Assembly: GCF_947496195.1 (NCBI RefSeq) | Contig: NZ_CANMBY010000001.1 | Span: forward strand, 1,302,001-1,366,000 | Direction of reading: 5' to 3' | DNA from: an uncultured Polaribacter sp. | Lineage (GTDB): Bacteria > Bacteroidota > Bacteroidia > Flavobacteriales > Flavobacteriaceae | DNA length: 64,000 bases | In this document: one piece after another, positions 51,770 to 61,542 of the stretch | How positions within the stretch are numbered: position 1 is the stretch's first letter | How the letters are laid out: the number at the start of each line of letters is the position of its first letter | Notes under the pieces: model-generated | The model's database searches: none | Told to the model about the DNA's origin: nothing | The model's input: only the letters and a program-made list of their open reading frames with translations | Made by a program: the position numbers and the translations under genes

Positions 51770-54700
51770 TTATTCATGACAACTACATCTAGGAGTTAAG
51801 AAACTATTCGTGTTCATATTTACTGGCACTCCTTGATTGTAACCATCCATTTCAAAATAAAATTTTGTTCTTTTTTTATCGTAATTACCAATTTCGTTCA
51901 TGGTATTTATATCATATAAACGTCCATTAACCATTGTATAAATTACTGAATTAGAGTTTTTAATATCTTCTAAAGGATTTTTATCCATGATAATTAAATC
52001 CGCTAATTTGCCTTTTTCTAAAGAACCAATTTCATCAGCAGCACCAATATAATCTGCACCGTTAATAGTGGCTGCTTTTAAAGCTTCATGATTGCTTAAA
52101 CCTCCTTGTTGTAACATCCATAACTCCCAATGAGCCCCTAAACCTTGTAATTGTCCATGTGCTCCTAAATTTACTTTAACACCCTCTTTGGCTAAAGCTG
52201 TAACTGTTTCAGAAGTTAAAACATGTCCGTTTTTATATTCTTCTTCAGGTACCATAGTTCTATGTCTAGAACGAGTATCAACCACATATCTAGGTGTATA
52301 TTTTAGTAAGGTTTCATTCTCCCACACATTATATTTTTGATACCATTCAAACTCACCATTCATACCTCCATAATTTACGATCAATGTAGGAGTGTATCCT
52401 GTTTTACTATTTTTCCAAAGCGATAATACATCTTTATATACAGGATTAACTGGGATGTTGTGTTCAACTCCTGTATGTCCATCAAAAATCATAGACATAT
52501 TTGAAAAGAAATTAGAACCACCTTCTGGAACTACATTTACTTTCTGTTCTCTAGCAGCTTGCATAATTTGCTGACGTTGTTCTCTTCTAGGCTGGTTATA
52601 ACTTTTTATTGATTTTGCTCCAAAAGCTTTGGTTCTTGCAATTGCAAAACGTGCATCATCTAAGTTGTTAACCACTGCTTTAAAATCGCCTTCTGCACCA
52701 TATAAAATAAACCCTGTAGAAAACATTCTTGGACCTACTAAATGACCACTTTTCTGTAACTCTTCTAAAGTAAATGCAGCAGCTGTATGAACAGAAGGAT
52801 CATGAGAAGTGGTAACACCAAATGCTAAATTAGCATAGAATTGCCAGTGTTTTTGAGTACTTAAACCATTTCTAAAAGCCCCTACATGTGCATGTACATC
52901 AACAATTCCTGGCATGATGGTTTTGCCATTCATTTTATAAACTTTGGCATCAGAAGGTATAGTAATGCTTCTAGTATTGCCTATTTGTTCAATCTTATTT
53001 TGGTTAATAACAATGGTACCATCTTCAATAACTTCATCTCCATTCATAGTAATAATTCTAGCATTTTTAAATGCAATTCTACCTTCAGGAACATCAGATT
53101 TTGTTACCAGATTAATGCTGATTGTAGTTTCTGGATTTTCTGCTAAATTGGTTTTAGCAAACGGATTTGTTGTATTATTTACAACAGATTTCTGAATATA
53201 ATCTCCACCTAAAGTCCAAAATATTTTATCATTACTAGCAGACCAATGTAAATTGATTCCTGCATTTTTAGACAAGCTCTCTACATGAAATGATTTTGTA
53301 TTATTATCTAAATTTATTTCGCTACCATTCATTATAAAAGGAGCCATATATAATTTATGAAGATGGATAAATGCAACCCATTTATTATCTGGACTTGGCA
53401 CTAATCTATTAGCTAGTTTAGATGAAAAGTGGCTGCGTTCTTCTTTACCATTTAAATCAATACTTTTTAAATTTTTGGTTAAACCTCCAAAAAAAGCACC
53501 TCCAGTTTGAAAGAAAACACGAGAATCATCTGCAGAAAACATTGGAAATTCTCCACTTTTAGAAATTCTTTTAGCATCAGTACCATCTGTATTTGCTATA
53601 TAGATTCCTGTCTTTTTTGTGTAATCAAAACCTTGGTCTCCATTACCAGATTCTTTTCTGTATACAATTTTTGAGTTATTACTATTAAAAGCTGGTGTTC
53701 TATAAATCCCTTTTTCATTAGTAATTTTCTCCAAATTAGAACCATCTAAATTTACTTTGTAAATAGCCCCTAATTCTTCATCATTCCAAGTCACAAATAA
53801 AACAGAATTTCCATCAGAAGAGAAGCTAGGTTCAGCTTCAAAATCTGTTAAGCTTGTTATTCTTTTGGGAGTTCCATCAGGTAAAACTTTTTTATAAATA
53901 TGACCTAATGCTGTGAACACTATAGTATTTCCATCAGGTGAAGTTTTTACATCTTTCACCATTTTTGATGCAAATTGGGGTTCAAAAACTTTACGTTTTA
54001 CACGATGTGTTTTTGCCAATTTAATTTCTTGATCAACTTGAAAAGGAATATTCGTAATTTGTTTCGTATCAATATTAATCCTGTTGATTTTACCTTGTGA
54101 CCATAAAACAATGTCTTTGTTATTTGGCATCCAAGCAAAATGTGGATACACACCAAAAACCGCCCAAGCTTCACTTTGGTCTTTGCTTAAATTTTCATAA
54201 ATTGGGTACTCTTTTCCTGTTTCTAATTCATGAATGTATAAAACTGACTTTGTTCTCACTCTTTTCACAAAAGCTAACAACTTACCATCTCTAGAAACTA
54301 CAGGTCTTGCAGCACCTCCAGGCCCACCTGTAATTTGATCTATTTCACCAGTTTCAAAATTGTATCTTTTAATTACATAAATCTGTTTATTTGGATCTTT
54401 ATTGTATTGAAAATAGCCTCCTGGATACATGTCTTCTGCATAATATAAATACTTTCCATCAGGTGAAATAGATGGGTCATTTACATCTTGCTGATCGTTT
54501 TTTCTTTTTGTTAAACGCAACCCTGCTGTTCCAGAAAGTGGGTATTGCCACATTTCTCCAGCACCAACAGAACGAGTTGAGGTGTAATGTTTTCTAGCGA
54601 CTACACTTTTTCCATCTGGTGTCCAAACAGCATTATTTAAAAGTCTATATTTTTCTTTAGTAATCGATTTTGCATCTTTACCATCTGCAGTCATCACCCA

Positions 54701-55045
54701 AATATTATTACCACCTTCAGCATCACTAGTAAACGAAATGTATTTTCCATTTGGGCTAAATCTTGGCTGTACTTCATAGGCTAATCCTGAACGTAAAACA
54801 GTAGTTGATCCACCAGAAATAGGCATTTTATAAATATTACCTAATAAGTCAAAAACAATCGTTTTTCCATCAGGAGAAACATCTAGATTCATCCAAGTAC
54901 CTTCATCAGTATTTAACTGAAAAGTATTGTATAACCAGTTTTCATGAGGGTTATTTACATCCCAATTTTTTGGTTTATCTTCTTTTTGTTGCGCAAAAGC
55001 TTGACAAGCTATGAATAGCGTAGCTAATAATATTTTCTTGTACAT
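51770..55045 (-). CDS. Beta-propeller / amidohydrolase fusion protein
   Basis: Exported protein of 1091 residues with a signal peptide (MYKKILLATLFIACQAFAQ). Two sets of TolB-like PD40 repeats (about 40-330 and 360-620; LDVSPDGKTIVF, SPNGKYISFTSDAEG) form beta-propellers. They are fused to a metal-dependent amidohydrolase (about 665-1060) with the metal-site HxH in MPGIVDVHAHVG, a conserved EHNIPV and a GSLEKGKLADLIIMDKNPLEDI end. Such fusions are usually annotated only as amidohydrolase; the substrate is probably a peptide or amide. It is monocistronic by position, converging on the folate gene. Confidence 0.9.
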   Translation of the reverse strand: MYKKILLATLFIACQAFAQQKEDKPKNWDVNNPHENWLYNTFQLNTDEGTWMNLDVSPDGKTIVFDLLGNIYKMPISGGSTTVLRSGLAYEVQPRFSPNGKYISFTSDAEGGNNIWVMTADGKDAKSITKEKYRLLNNAVWTPDGKSVVARKHYTSTRSVGAGEMWQYPLSGTAGLRLTKRKNDQQDVNDPSISPDGKYLYYAEDMYPGGYFQYNKDPNKQIYVIKRYNFETGEIDQITGGPGGAARPVVSRDGKLLAFVKRVRTKSVLYIHELETGKEYPIYENLSKDQSEAWAVFGVYPHFAWMPNNKDIVLWSQGKINRINIDTKQITNIPFQVDQEIKLAKTHRVKRKVFEPQFASKMVKDVKTSPDGNTIVFTALGHIYKKVLPDGTPKRITSLTDFEAEPSFSSDGNSVLFVTWNDEELGAIYKVNLDGSNLEKITNEKGIYRTPAFNSNNSKIVYRKESGNGDQGFDYTKKTGIYIANTDGTDAKRISKSGEFPMFSADDSRVFFQTGGAFFGGLTKNLKSIDLNGKEERSHFSSKLANRLVPSPDNKWVAFIHLHKLYMAPFIMNGSEINLDNNTKSFHVESLSKNAGINLHWSASNDKIFWTLGGDYIQKSVVNNTTNPFAKTNLAENPETTISINLVTKSDVPEGRIAFKNARIITMNGDEVIEDGTIVINQNKIEQIGNTRSITIPSDAKVYKMNGKTIMPGIVDVHAHVGAFRNGLSTQKHWQFYANLAFGVTTSHDPSVHTAAAFTLEELQKSGHLVGPRMFSTGFILYGAEGDFKAVVNNLDDARFAIARTKAFGAKSIKSYNQPRREQRQQIMQAAREQKVNVVPEGGSNFFSNMSMIFDGHTGVEHNIPVNPVYKDVLSLWKNSKTGYTPTLIVNYGGMNGEFEWYQKYNVWENETLLKYTPRYVVDTRSRHRTMVPEEEYKNGHVLTSETVTALAKEGVKVNLGAHGQLQGLGAHWELWMLQQGGLSNHEALKAATINGADYIGAADEIGSLEKGKLADLIIMDKNPLEDIKNSNSVIYTMVNGRLYDINTMNEIGNYDKKRTKFYFEMDGYNQGVPVNMNTNSFLTPRCSCHE

Positions 55046-55082
55046 AAGTGATGTTTATTAATAAGTTCTATAAATGTAGTAT

Positions 55083-55799
55083 TTATATTTTAGATAGAGA
55101 ATCTAGTTTAAACAGCAAATTTGGGTTAGGGCAAATCATTTTCCAATATTCAAGTTCACTTTCTAACGCAACTCCAGGAAAATCATTCTGATAATCTAAT
55201 ACATCTAACATTACTTGAAAATGTAAGTGAGGTACCCATTCACCATTTTCTTGATAATCTCCTAAAACCCCTATTTGTTGATTTTGTTTGATGATTTCAC
55301 CAAGCGAAAAATTCGAAATACTTTCTTTAGTGAGATGCCCATATAAGGTGTAAAATTCAACCTCTTTACTTTGATGTTTTAAGATAACAAAACCTCCATA
55401 ACCTTTATACGAAGTTTGATGAACTGCACAAATAATCTCTCCATCTAAAAGAGCATGAATAGGCGTGTTTTCTGGTAACCAAAAATCTACTCCTAAATGA
55501 ATATTTCTTTTTTGGTTTGAGTTCTCTGCATAATAAATATCTGATGTATATAAAGCACGTTTTTCTAAATAACCTCCAGCAATAATTTTATCTGAATTTT
55601 GCTCTTGAATTTCTGCTAATTTCTCGCCAAAATATTTTGGGCTGTTAAATTCTTCTTCCGTTTTTACAGTGTTGTTTTGTATACTTAAATCTATATGAAT
55701 AGCTTTATTTTTATGAACTGTTGGAAACAAATTTTCTAGTGAAAAAGTGTTTTTTTTGGTCCAGCTTATAAATTTTTCAAAATGTAGTTTTTCATCCAT
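55083..55799 (-). CDS. M23 family metallopeptidase
   Basis: LytM-type peptidase of 238 residues. Zinc ligands are visible as HLGVDFWLPENTP (H-x3-D) and HLHFQ, with an intermediate YTLYGHLTKES. No signal peptide is seen at the chosen ATG at 55799 (MDEKLHFEKF). A longer frame to 55916 would overlap the adenine deaminase gene and contains the promoter element TATTTTTG, so the downstream start is preferred. Without a signal peptide, its access to the cell wall is unclear; a cytoplasmic or non-classical role is possible. Confidence 0.85.
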   Translation of the reverse strand: MDEKLHFEKFISWTKKNTFSLENLFPTVHKNKAIHIDLSIQNNTVKTEEEFNSPKYFGEKLAEIQEQNSDKIIAGGYLEKRALYTSDIYYAENSNQKRNIHLGVDFWLPENTPIHALLDGEIICAVHQTSYKGYGGFVILKHQSKEVEFYTLYGHLTKESISNFSLGEIIKQNQQIGVLGDYQENGEWVPHLHFQVMLDVLDYQNDFPGVALESELEYWKMICPNPNLLFKLDSLSKI

Positions 55800-55802
55800 A
55801 AT

Positions 55803-55810
55803 CAAAAATA
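55803..55810 (-). promoter_or_regulatory. -7 promoter element of the M23 peptidase gene
   Basis: TATTTTTG on the minus strand ends 3 bases before the ATG at 55799, predicting a leaderless transcript. Confidence 0.5.
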
Positions 55811-55853
55811 AATATTCTATTTCTAATTTTAGATATACACTTTTTATTATTTG

Positions 55854-55861
55854 TAGATTTG
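55854..55861 (+). promoter_or_regulatory. -7 promoter element of the adenine deaminase gene
   Basis: TAGATTTG matches TAnnTTTG, 17 bases before the ATG at 55879. It is back to back with the M23 promoter. Confidence 0.6.
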
Positions 55862-55878
55862 TGTAAAAGCACCAAAAA

Positions 55879-57501
55879 ATGATTGTACAAGGAAACATTG
55901 TTGATATACAAAACAAGCGAATTTTTAAAGGAGAAATAGAGATTGAAAATGATAGAATTAAAGAGATTCGTGAAGTAAATCATACCACAGATAATTATAT
56001 TTTACCTGGTTTTGTAGATGCTCATATTCATATTGAAAGTTCTATGTTGGTACCCAGTGAGTTTGCAAAAATAGCTGTAACCCATGGAACAGTAGCCACA
56101 GTTTCTGATCCTCATGAAATTGCTAATGTTTTAGGTGTTAAAGGAGTTGAGTTTATGATTGAAAACGGAAAAAAAGTTCCTTTAAAGTTCAATTTTGGAG
56201 CTCCAAGTTGTGTGCCAGCAACTTCTTTTGAAAGTGCAGGAGCTATCATTGATGCTGATGATATAAAAATAATGATGGAAAATCCTGACATTAAATATTT
56301 GGCAGAAATGATGAATTATCCAGGAGTATTATTTGATGATGCAGATGTTTTAGCAAAAATTCAGCATGCTAAAAATGCCAATAAACCCATTGATGGTCAT
56401 GCACCTGGCTTAAGAGGTAATGATGTTTCTAAATATATTGCTGCAGGTATTTCTACAGATCATGAATGTTTTTCTTATGATGAAGCCTTAGAAAAGTTAC
56501 AAAAGGGAATGAAAATTATCATTAGAGAAGGTTCAGCTGCAAAAAACTTCGAAGCTTTAATAGATTTATTACCAACACATTTTGAAAATATGATGTTTTG
56601 TTCAGATGATAAACATCCAGATGATTTATTATTAGGTCATATTAATCAATTATGTGCAAGAGCTATTGCAAAAGGAATGGATGTTTTTAAAGTATTGCAA
56701 GTTGCTTGTGTAAATCCTGTTCAACATTATAATTTAGATGTAGGTTTATTACAAAAAGAAGATTTTGCTGATTTTGTAGTAGTCGATAATTTAAAAGATT
56801 TTAATGTTTTAGAAACGTATATTAATGCAGAATTGGTGGCTAAAAATGGAGAAAGTTTTGTGAAACATGTTGATTTTGAAATCCTGAATAATTTTAATAC
56901 CGATTTCAAAAAGATTGCTGATTTTGAATATCATTCAGCATCAGATAAAATTAGAGTCATAGAAGCTTTAGATGGAGAATTAATTACGAATCAAATAGAG
57001 GCAGACTCTTTACTAATTGATGGTAACTTAGTTTCAAATATTGAAACTGATATTTTAAAAATGACAGTTGTTAATCGTTATCAAAATACAGAGCCAGCAA
57101 TTGCTTTCATTAAAAATTTTGGTTTAAAGGAAGGTGCTATTGCAAGTTCTGTAGGGCATGATTCTCATAATATAATAGCTGTTGGTGTTTCTGATGAACA
57201 AATTTGTAAAGCTGTAAATCTTATCATTAAAAATAGAGGTGGAGTTTGTGCTGTAAATGAAAATGTAGAAAAAATTGTGCCTTTACCAGTTGCAGGTATC
57301 ATGTCAGATAAACCAGCAAAAGAAATAGGTAAAGCTTATGCTGAATTAGATAAAATGGCTAAAAAAATGGGAAGTACACTTAGAGCTCCATACATGAGTT
57401 TGTCTTTTATGGCTTTATTGGTAATACCATCTTTAAAATTATCTGATAAGGGGTTATTTGATGGGCATAAATTTAAATTTACTTCATTAGAGGTAAAGTA
57501 G
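55879..57501 (+). CDS. ade: Adenine deaminase
   Basis: Amidohydrolase that deaminates adenine to hypoxanthine for purine salvage. The 540 residues contain the N-terminal composite domain, metal motif [55 protein letters not shown] and the C-terminal [13 protein letters not shown] region, all typical of bacterial Ade. Its product is a substrate of the HPRT domain encoded at 61543. It probably shares no promoter with phnA, which has its own -7 element. Confidence 0.95.
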   Translation: MIVQGNIVDIQNKRIFKGEIEIENDRIKEIREVNHTTDNYILPGFVDAHIHIESSMLVPSEFAKIAVTHGTVATVSDPHEIANVLGVKGVEFMIENGKKVPLKFNFGAPSCVPATSFESAGAIIDADDIKIMMENPDIKYLAEMMNYPGVLFDDADVLAKIQHAKNANKPIDGHAPGLRGNDVSKYIAAGISTDHECFSYDEALEKLQKGMKIIIREGSAAKNFEALIDLLPTHFENMMFCSDDKHPDDLLLGHINQLCARAIAKGMDVFKVLQVACVNPVQHYNLDVGLLQKEDFADFVVVDNLKDFNVLETYINAELVAKNGESFVKHVDFEILNNFNTDFKKIADFEYHSASDKIRVIEALDGELITNQIEADSLLIDGNLVSNIETDILKMTVVNRYQNTEPAIAFIKNFGLKEGAIASSVGHDSHNIIAVGVSDEQICKAVNLIIKNRGGVCAVNENVEKIVPLPVAGIMSDKPAKEIGKAYAELDKMAKKMGSTLRAPYMSLSFMALLVIPSLKLSDKGLFDGHKFKFTSLEVK

Positions 57502-57507
57502 AAGTAG

Positions 57508-57515
57508 TATTTTTG
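57508..57515 (+). promoter_or_regulatory. -7 promoter element of the PhnA gene
   Basis: TATTTTTG matches TAnnTTTG, 22 bases before the ATG at 57538. Confidence 0.5.
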
Positions 57516-57537
57516 CTAGCATCAATCAAAAAACAAA

Positions 57538-58128
57538 ATGAGTTTATTACAAGATTTAGAAAATAGAAGTGGCAATGCTTGTGAATTATGTGCATCAACA
57601 AATAATTTAACTATTTACGAAGTAAAACCAGTATCAACAGCTGGTTTTGATGGTAGTATTTTAGCTTGTGAAACATGTGTAAATCAAATAGAAAATACTG
57701 AAGAAATAGATGCAAATCATTGGAGATGTTTAAATGATAGTATGTGGAGCCAATTTAAACCTGTAAAAGTTTTAGCTTGGAGAATGTTACATCGTCTAAA
57801 AAAGGAAGGTTGGCCACAAGATTTATTGGATATGATGTATTTAGAAGATGATGAATTGGCCTTAGCTAAAGAAACAGGAGATCATTTAGAAGAAAGTGAA
57901 AAGATAATTCACAGAGATTGTAATGGAGCTATTTTACAGTCTGGAGATTCAGTAGTGTTGAATAAAGATTTAAAAGTAAAAGGGTCTAGTATGGTTGCAA
58001 AACAAGGTACAGCAGTTCGTAAAATTTCTTTAGATCACGAAAATGCAAAATATATAGAGGGTAAAGTTGGAGCAACACAAATTGTAATCATTACTGATTA
58101 TGTTAAGAAAATGGCTGAAAAAGAGTAG
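57538..58128 (+). CDS. PhnA domain protein
   Basis: Protein of 196 residues with a zinc-ribbon CELCASTNN...LACETC pattern in the N-terminal 50 residues and a C-terminal PhnA domain of SH3-like strands (DCNGAILQSGDSVVLNKDLKVKG, near nt 57915-57985). PhnA proteins are not phosphonoacetate hydrolases and have no settled function. This longer, two-domain form is usual in Bacteroidota. It converges on the DUF456 gene. Confidence 0.92.
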   Translation: MSLLQDLENRSGNACELCASTNNLTIYEVKPVSTAGFDGSILACETCVNQIENTEEIDANHWRCLNDSMWSQFKPVKVLAWRMLHRLKKEGWPQDLLDMMYLEDDELALAKETGDHLEESEKIIHRDCNGAILQSGDSVVLNKDLKVKGSSMVAKQGTAVRKISLDHENAKYIEGKVGATQIVIITDYVKKMAEKE

Positions 58129-58129
58129 T

Positions 58130-58630
58130 TTAAAAGAACTCAGCTTTATACTCCCAAAACTTCATAATAAATAAAACAACATAGACTGTTGCTATAGAAA
58201 ATTTAATGGTAGTTGATGCTAAGAAGCCAACAAAAGCACCAAATGCAGCTTTAGTTGCTCTATTTGTGTCTTTACTATCATAGATCAATTCACCTAATAA
58301 AGCTCCAAAAAAAGCACCAATTAAAATTCCAAAAGGAATAGGAGATAATAAACCTATAATTAACCCAATTGTGGTACCATACATTCCGTATTTACTGCCT
58401 CCAAAACGTTTAGTACCCAAAGCTGGAATGATATAATCTAAAAACCAAATGAAAATTGCTATAGCTAAAGTAATTCCTAAAAAAGTATAATTCATAGGTA
58501 TAATATTAGTTATATGTAATAACAATAAACCAAACCAACCTGTAATAGGTCCAGGTAAAATGGGTATAAATGAACCTATTATTCCTACAAGGGTAAGTAA
58601 GAATCCTAGAATTAATAAAAAAATATCCAT
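58130..58630 (-). CDS. DUF456 membrane protein
   Basis: Integral membrane protein of 166 residues with about four to five helices, several Gly-rich. Family features are GIIGSFIPILPGPITGWFG, KRFGGSKYGMYGTTIGLIIG and GAFFGALLGELI. Function unknown. It converges on the PhnA gene with a one-base gap. Confidence 0.88.
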   Translation of the reverse strand: MDIFLLILGFLLTLVGIIGSFIPILPGPITGWFGLLLLHITNIIPMNYTFLGITLAIAIFIWFLDYIIPALGTKRFGGSKYGMYGTTIGLIIGLLSPIPFGILIGAFFGALLGELIYDSKDTNRATKAAFGAFVGFLASTTIKFSIATVYVVLFIMKFWEYKAEFF

Positions 58631-58702
58631 GTTTATATTTAATTATGTGACGATAGTCTCCATAATTTGTTACATTTTTTTAAATTGTAGCAAATTATAT
58701 AA

Positions 58703-59953
58703 ATGAAAAAGATTACCCTATTATTACTACTTTTTTTAGCATTTAATAGTAAAGCACAAACTTCAAACTTTTCTTTATCTGATAGTTTATTTGCAAAAGG
58801 AAGGTACAAATTGGCTTTAAAAGTATTAGATGAACAACCTAAAAGTTTTGTGAGTCATTTAAAAAAAGCTACCATTTACGAAAGTATAGATGCTTATAAA
58901 AAGGCAATAATTAATTATGAAAAAGCGCTAACTTTTAAAGATGATTTTACAACCAAATTAAAATTAGCAAAAAATTATAGAGCTGTAAAACAGTATAAAA
59001 AAGCAATTAAAATTTATGAAGATATTATAGACAAAGACTCTTTAAACTTGGTCTTAAAATACCAATTGGGTAAGTTGTACATAATTACTAAAAATCCTAA
59101 AAAAGCTGAAAGAACTTTTAAAAGTCTTGAAAAAGAAGATAAAACGAATGCTAATTATTCTTATCATTTAGGGTTGTCTTATGCATTGCAAGGTAAAAGA
59201 GATCCAATGATAAATAGTTTTATAGATACTTTTGAGAAAGACACACTTCATGTAAAAGCCATAACTAGATTAGCTAATAGCTTTCAAAAGTTAAGAGATA
59301 AAGATTCTACTCAGCTTTTTGTAGAAAAAGGATTGGCGATTTCGCCTAATGATTATGATTTAAATACGCTTAAAATTAATCAACTTTATAAAGATGAAGA
59401 ATATGAAAAAGCGATTCCGTATTTATTAAATTTAGATACACTTTACAAAAAGGAAACCTACCCAATGTATTTATTAGGAAGAGCTTATTATCATTTAGAT
59501 AGTTTAGAGAAAGCAAAAAAGTATTTAACAAAATTATCATTTATAGATAAAGAAGATTTTAAAACAAATACTTATTTAGGTCATATTGCCTTGAAAGAGA
59601 AAAATTATAATGTGGCAAGAATGAATTATATTATGGCAACTCTAAAAGGTAAAAAAATTAGAGATGAAGAATATTATGGTTTAGCAACTGTTTTTTATGA
59701 ATTAAAAAAGCCTAAACAAGCTATAAAAATATTTGAAAAAGCCCATTTTGAAAACCCAAGAAATTATAGAGCTTTATATCAATATGCAAAACTATCTGAT
59801 GATTATTATAAAGACAAAAAAATAGCTTATAAACTTTATATAAGATATGTAGAAAGTCAGTATGATAAAGATGAAGACATTACCAACTATGTTAAAAAAA
59901 GAATTGCTGAAATAAAAAAAGAGTATTTTATGAAGGGTGAAAGTTTAAAGTAA
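58703..59953 (+). CDS. Exported TPR protein
   Basis: Secreted protein of 416 residues. Signal peptide MKKITLLLLLFLAFNSKA is followed by about ten tetratricopeptide-like units, for example YKKAIINYEKALTF, YKKAIKIYEDII and PKQAIKIFEKAHFENP. No catalytic domain is attached, so it probably works as a scaffold in the periplasm. The next gene, a TonB-like lipoprotein, starts 47 bases later. Confidence 0.87.
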   Translation: MKKITLLLLLFLAFNSKAQTSNFSLSDSLFAKGRYKLALKVLDEQPKSFVSHLKKATIYESIDAYKKAIINYEKALTFKDDFTTKLKLAKNYRAVKQYKKAIKIYEDIIDKDSLNLVLKYQLGKLYIITKNPKKAERTFKSLEKEDKTNANYSYHLGLSYALQGKRDPMINSFIDTFEKDTLHVKAITRLANSFQKLRDKDSTQLFVEKGLAISPNDYDLNTLKINQLYKDEEYEKAIPYLLNLDTLYKKETYPMYLLGRAYYHLDSLEKAKKYLTKLSFIDKEDFKTNTYLGHIALKEKNYNVARMNYIMATLKGKKIRDEEYYGLATVFYELKKPKQAIKIFEKAHFENPRNYRALYQYAKLSDDYYKDKKIAYKLYIRYVESQYDKDEDITNYVKKRIAEIKKEYFMKGESLK

Positions 59954-60000
59954 AATTCTTTTATTTTTAGTAAATTCACGCAATATTTATATTCTATTTT

Positions 60001-60471
60001 ATGCGTAATTTTTTTGTAATCTTTTTGATTGTTTTTTGCAGCGCTTGCAATAAATTTTCATTTACAAAAAAAGAGAACTTTCAACAATTAGATACTATTG
60101 TCGATTTTACTTCTGTAGATACTTTTCCTTCTTTTACTGTCTGTGATTCTTTAATAGATAAAAACAAAAAATATAATTGCTTTAGAAATACCATTCATCA
60201 AAAAATAGGAGAGGAGTTATTAACCTATTCTTTATCTACAAAAGACACAATTAAGGAAACTATATTTGTTGATTTAATAATAGATACTAAAGGAAAAGTA
60301 CATTTAGAGCAATTAAATTCTTCTGAAAAAATTAAAACAGAATTTCCAGAATTAGATAGTTTATTAAAATTATCTGTAGCTAAACTACCTAAAATATATC
60401 CTGCAATAAAAAGAGGAATACCTGTTACCTCAAAATATCAATTGCCAATAAAGATTAAATTGGAGAATTAA
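60001..60471 (+). CDS. Lipoprotein with TonB C-terminal-like domain
   Basis: Lipoprotein of 156 residues (FCSAC, C16). The C-terminal 75 residues follow the TonB_C pattern: [18 protein letters not shown], a helix with [17 protein letters not shown], then [21 protein letters not shown]. There is no N-terminal membrane helix or Pro-rich linker, so it is not a full TonB energy transducer; it may be an outer-membrane or periplasmic partner. It overlaps the converging obg gene by four bases. Confidence 0.75.
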   Translation: MRNFFVIFLIVFCSACNKFSFTKKENFQQLDTIVDFTSVDTFPSFTVCDSLIDKNKKYNCFRNTIHQKIGEELLTYSLSTKDTIKETIFVDLIIDTKGKVHLEQLNSSEKIKTEFPELDSLLKLSVAKLPKIYPAIKRGIPVTSKYQLPIKIKLEN

Positions 60472-61457
60472 TTTAGCATCTGCCAAAGTTTGTCTTTTAA
60501 CTCTTGTAAACCTATTTGAGCCACAGAAGAAATAAATAATGTTTCAATACCCTTTGGTAAATCTTCTTTAATTTCTGCTTTTAACTCATCATCTAACATA
60601 TCTGTTTTAGAAATAGCTAACAATCTGTCTTTATCTAATAACTCAGGATTGTGTTTTTTGAGTTCGTTTAAAAGAATTTCGTATTCTTTTTTAATGTCAT
60701 CAGAATCTGCAGGTATTAAAAATAATAATGCTGAATTACGTTCTATATGTCTTAAAAATCGATGACCTAATCCTTTGCCTTCAGCAGCACCTTCTATTAT
60801 ACCAGGAATATCTGCCATAACAAAAGTGGTATGATTTCTATTTTCTACAATACCTAAATTTGGTTTTAAAGTGGTAAATGCATAATCTGCAATTTTTGGT
60901 TTAGCAGCTGTTAAAACAGATAATAAAGTCGATTTTCCAGCATTTGGGAAACCTACTAGACCAACATCAGCTAATATTTTAAGTTCTATTCTAAACCATC
61001 CTTCTTTACCTTCTATACCTGGTTGTGCATATCTAGGTGTTTGATTGGTAGAAGATTTAAAATGCCAGTTTCCTAAACCACCTTTACCACCTTCTAAAAG
61101 AATAACTTCTTTATCATGTTCTGTAATTTCGCAGATTATTTCATCTGTATCTGCATCTCTAATAATTGTACCTAAAGGTACAGGTATGTAGATATCTTCT
61201 CCATCTGCACCAGTACTTCTACTTTTACTTCCAGCTCCACCACCTTCAGCTCTAAAATGACGTTTAAATTTTAGATGAAATAATGTCCACATATTTTTAT
61301 CACCCTTTAAGATGATATGTCCTCCACGTCCTCCATCACCACCATCAGGTCCTCCTTTGGTAATGTATTTTTCTCTGTGTAGATGAGCAGATCCCTGACC
61401 ACCTTTTCCAGAGGAAGCGTATATTTTTATGTAATCGACAAAATTTCCTTCAGTCAT
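60468..61457 (-). CDS. obgE: GTPase Obg
   Basis: Ribosome-associated GTPase required for 50S assembly. The 329-residue protein has the Gly-rich Obg fold (about 1-158, [29 protein letters not shown]) and a G domain with G1 [12 protein letters not shown]3 [12 protein letters not shown] and G4 SKTD. It lacks a C-terminal OCT domain. The start at 61457 ([12 protein letters not shown]) matches homologues; seven further codons to 61478 are possible, but would enter an inverted repeat. It follows the HPRT-Adk gene on the same strand. Confidence 0.95.
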   Translation of the reverse strand: MTEGNFVDYIKIYASSGKGGQGSAHLHREKYITKGGPDGGDGGRGGHIILKGDKNMWTLFHLKFKRHFRAEGGGAGSKSRSTGADGEDIYIPVPLGTIIRDADTDEIICEITEHDKEVILLEGGKGGLGNWHFKSSTNQTPRYAQPGIEGKEGWFRIELKILADVGLVGFPNAGKSTLLSVLTAAKPKIADYAFTTLKPNLGIVENRNHTTFVMADIPGIIEGAAEGKGLGHRFLRHIERNSALLFLIPADSDDIKKEYEILLNELKKHNPELLDKDRLLAISKTDMLDDELKAEIKEDLPKGIETLFISSVAQIGLQELKDKLWQMLN

Positions 61458-61471
61458 TTTAATGTTTTTAA

Positions 61472-61536
61472 ATATCATTGAGCAAAGTCAAAAGATCTTA
61501 ATTTAGAAGATTTTTCGACTGTGTTCTAGATGATAT
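61472..61536. repeat. Imperfect inverted repeat resembling flavobacterial GAGC...AGTCGAAA elements
   Basis: Arms begin ATATCAT (61472-61478) and end ATGATAT (61530-61536). Inside, TTGAGCAAAGTC and GACTGTGTTC with AAAGATCTT and AGATTTTTC continue the pairing, with about four mismatches and a two-base bulge in some 28 bases. The GAGC-N-AGTCGAAA core is a repeated intergenic element of many Flavobacteriaceae genomes as I recall. It lies between the HPRT-Adk stop and the obg start. Confidence 0.55.
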
Positions 61537-61542
61537 TAATTT

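Noticed and set aside
52886..53195. Overlapping plus-strand frames inside the amidohydrolase gene
   Set aside because: Opposite-strand shadows of the conserved metal-site region.
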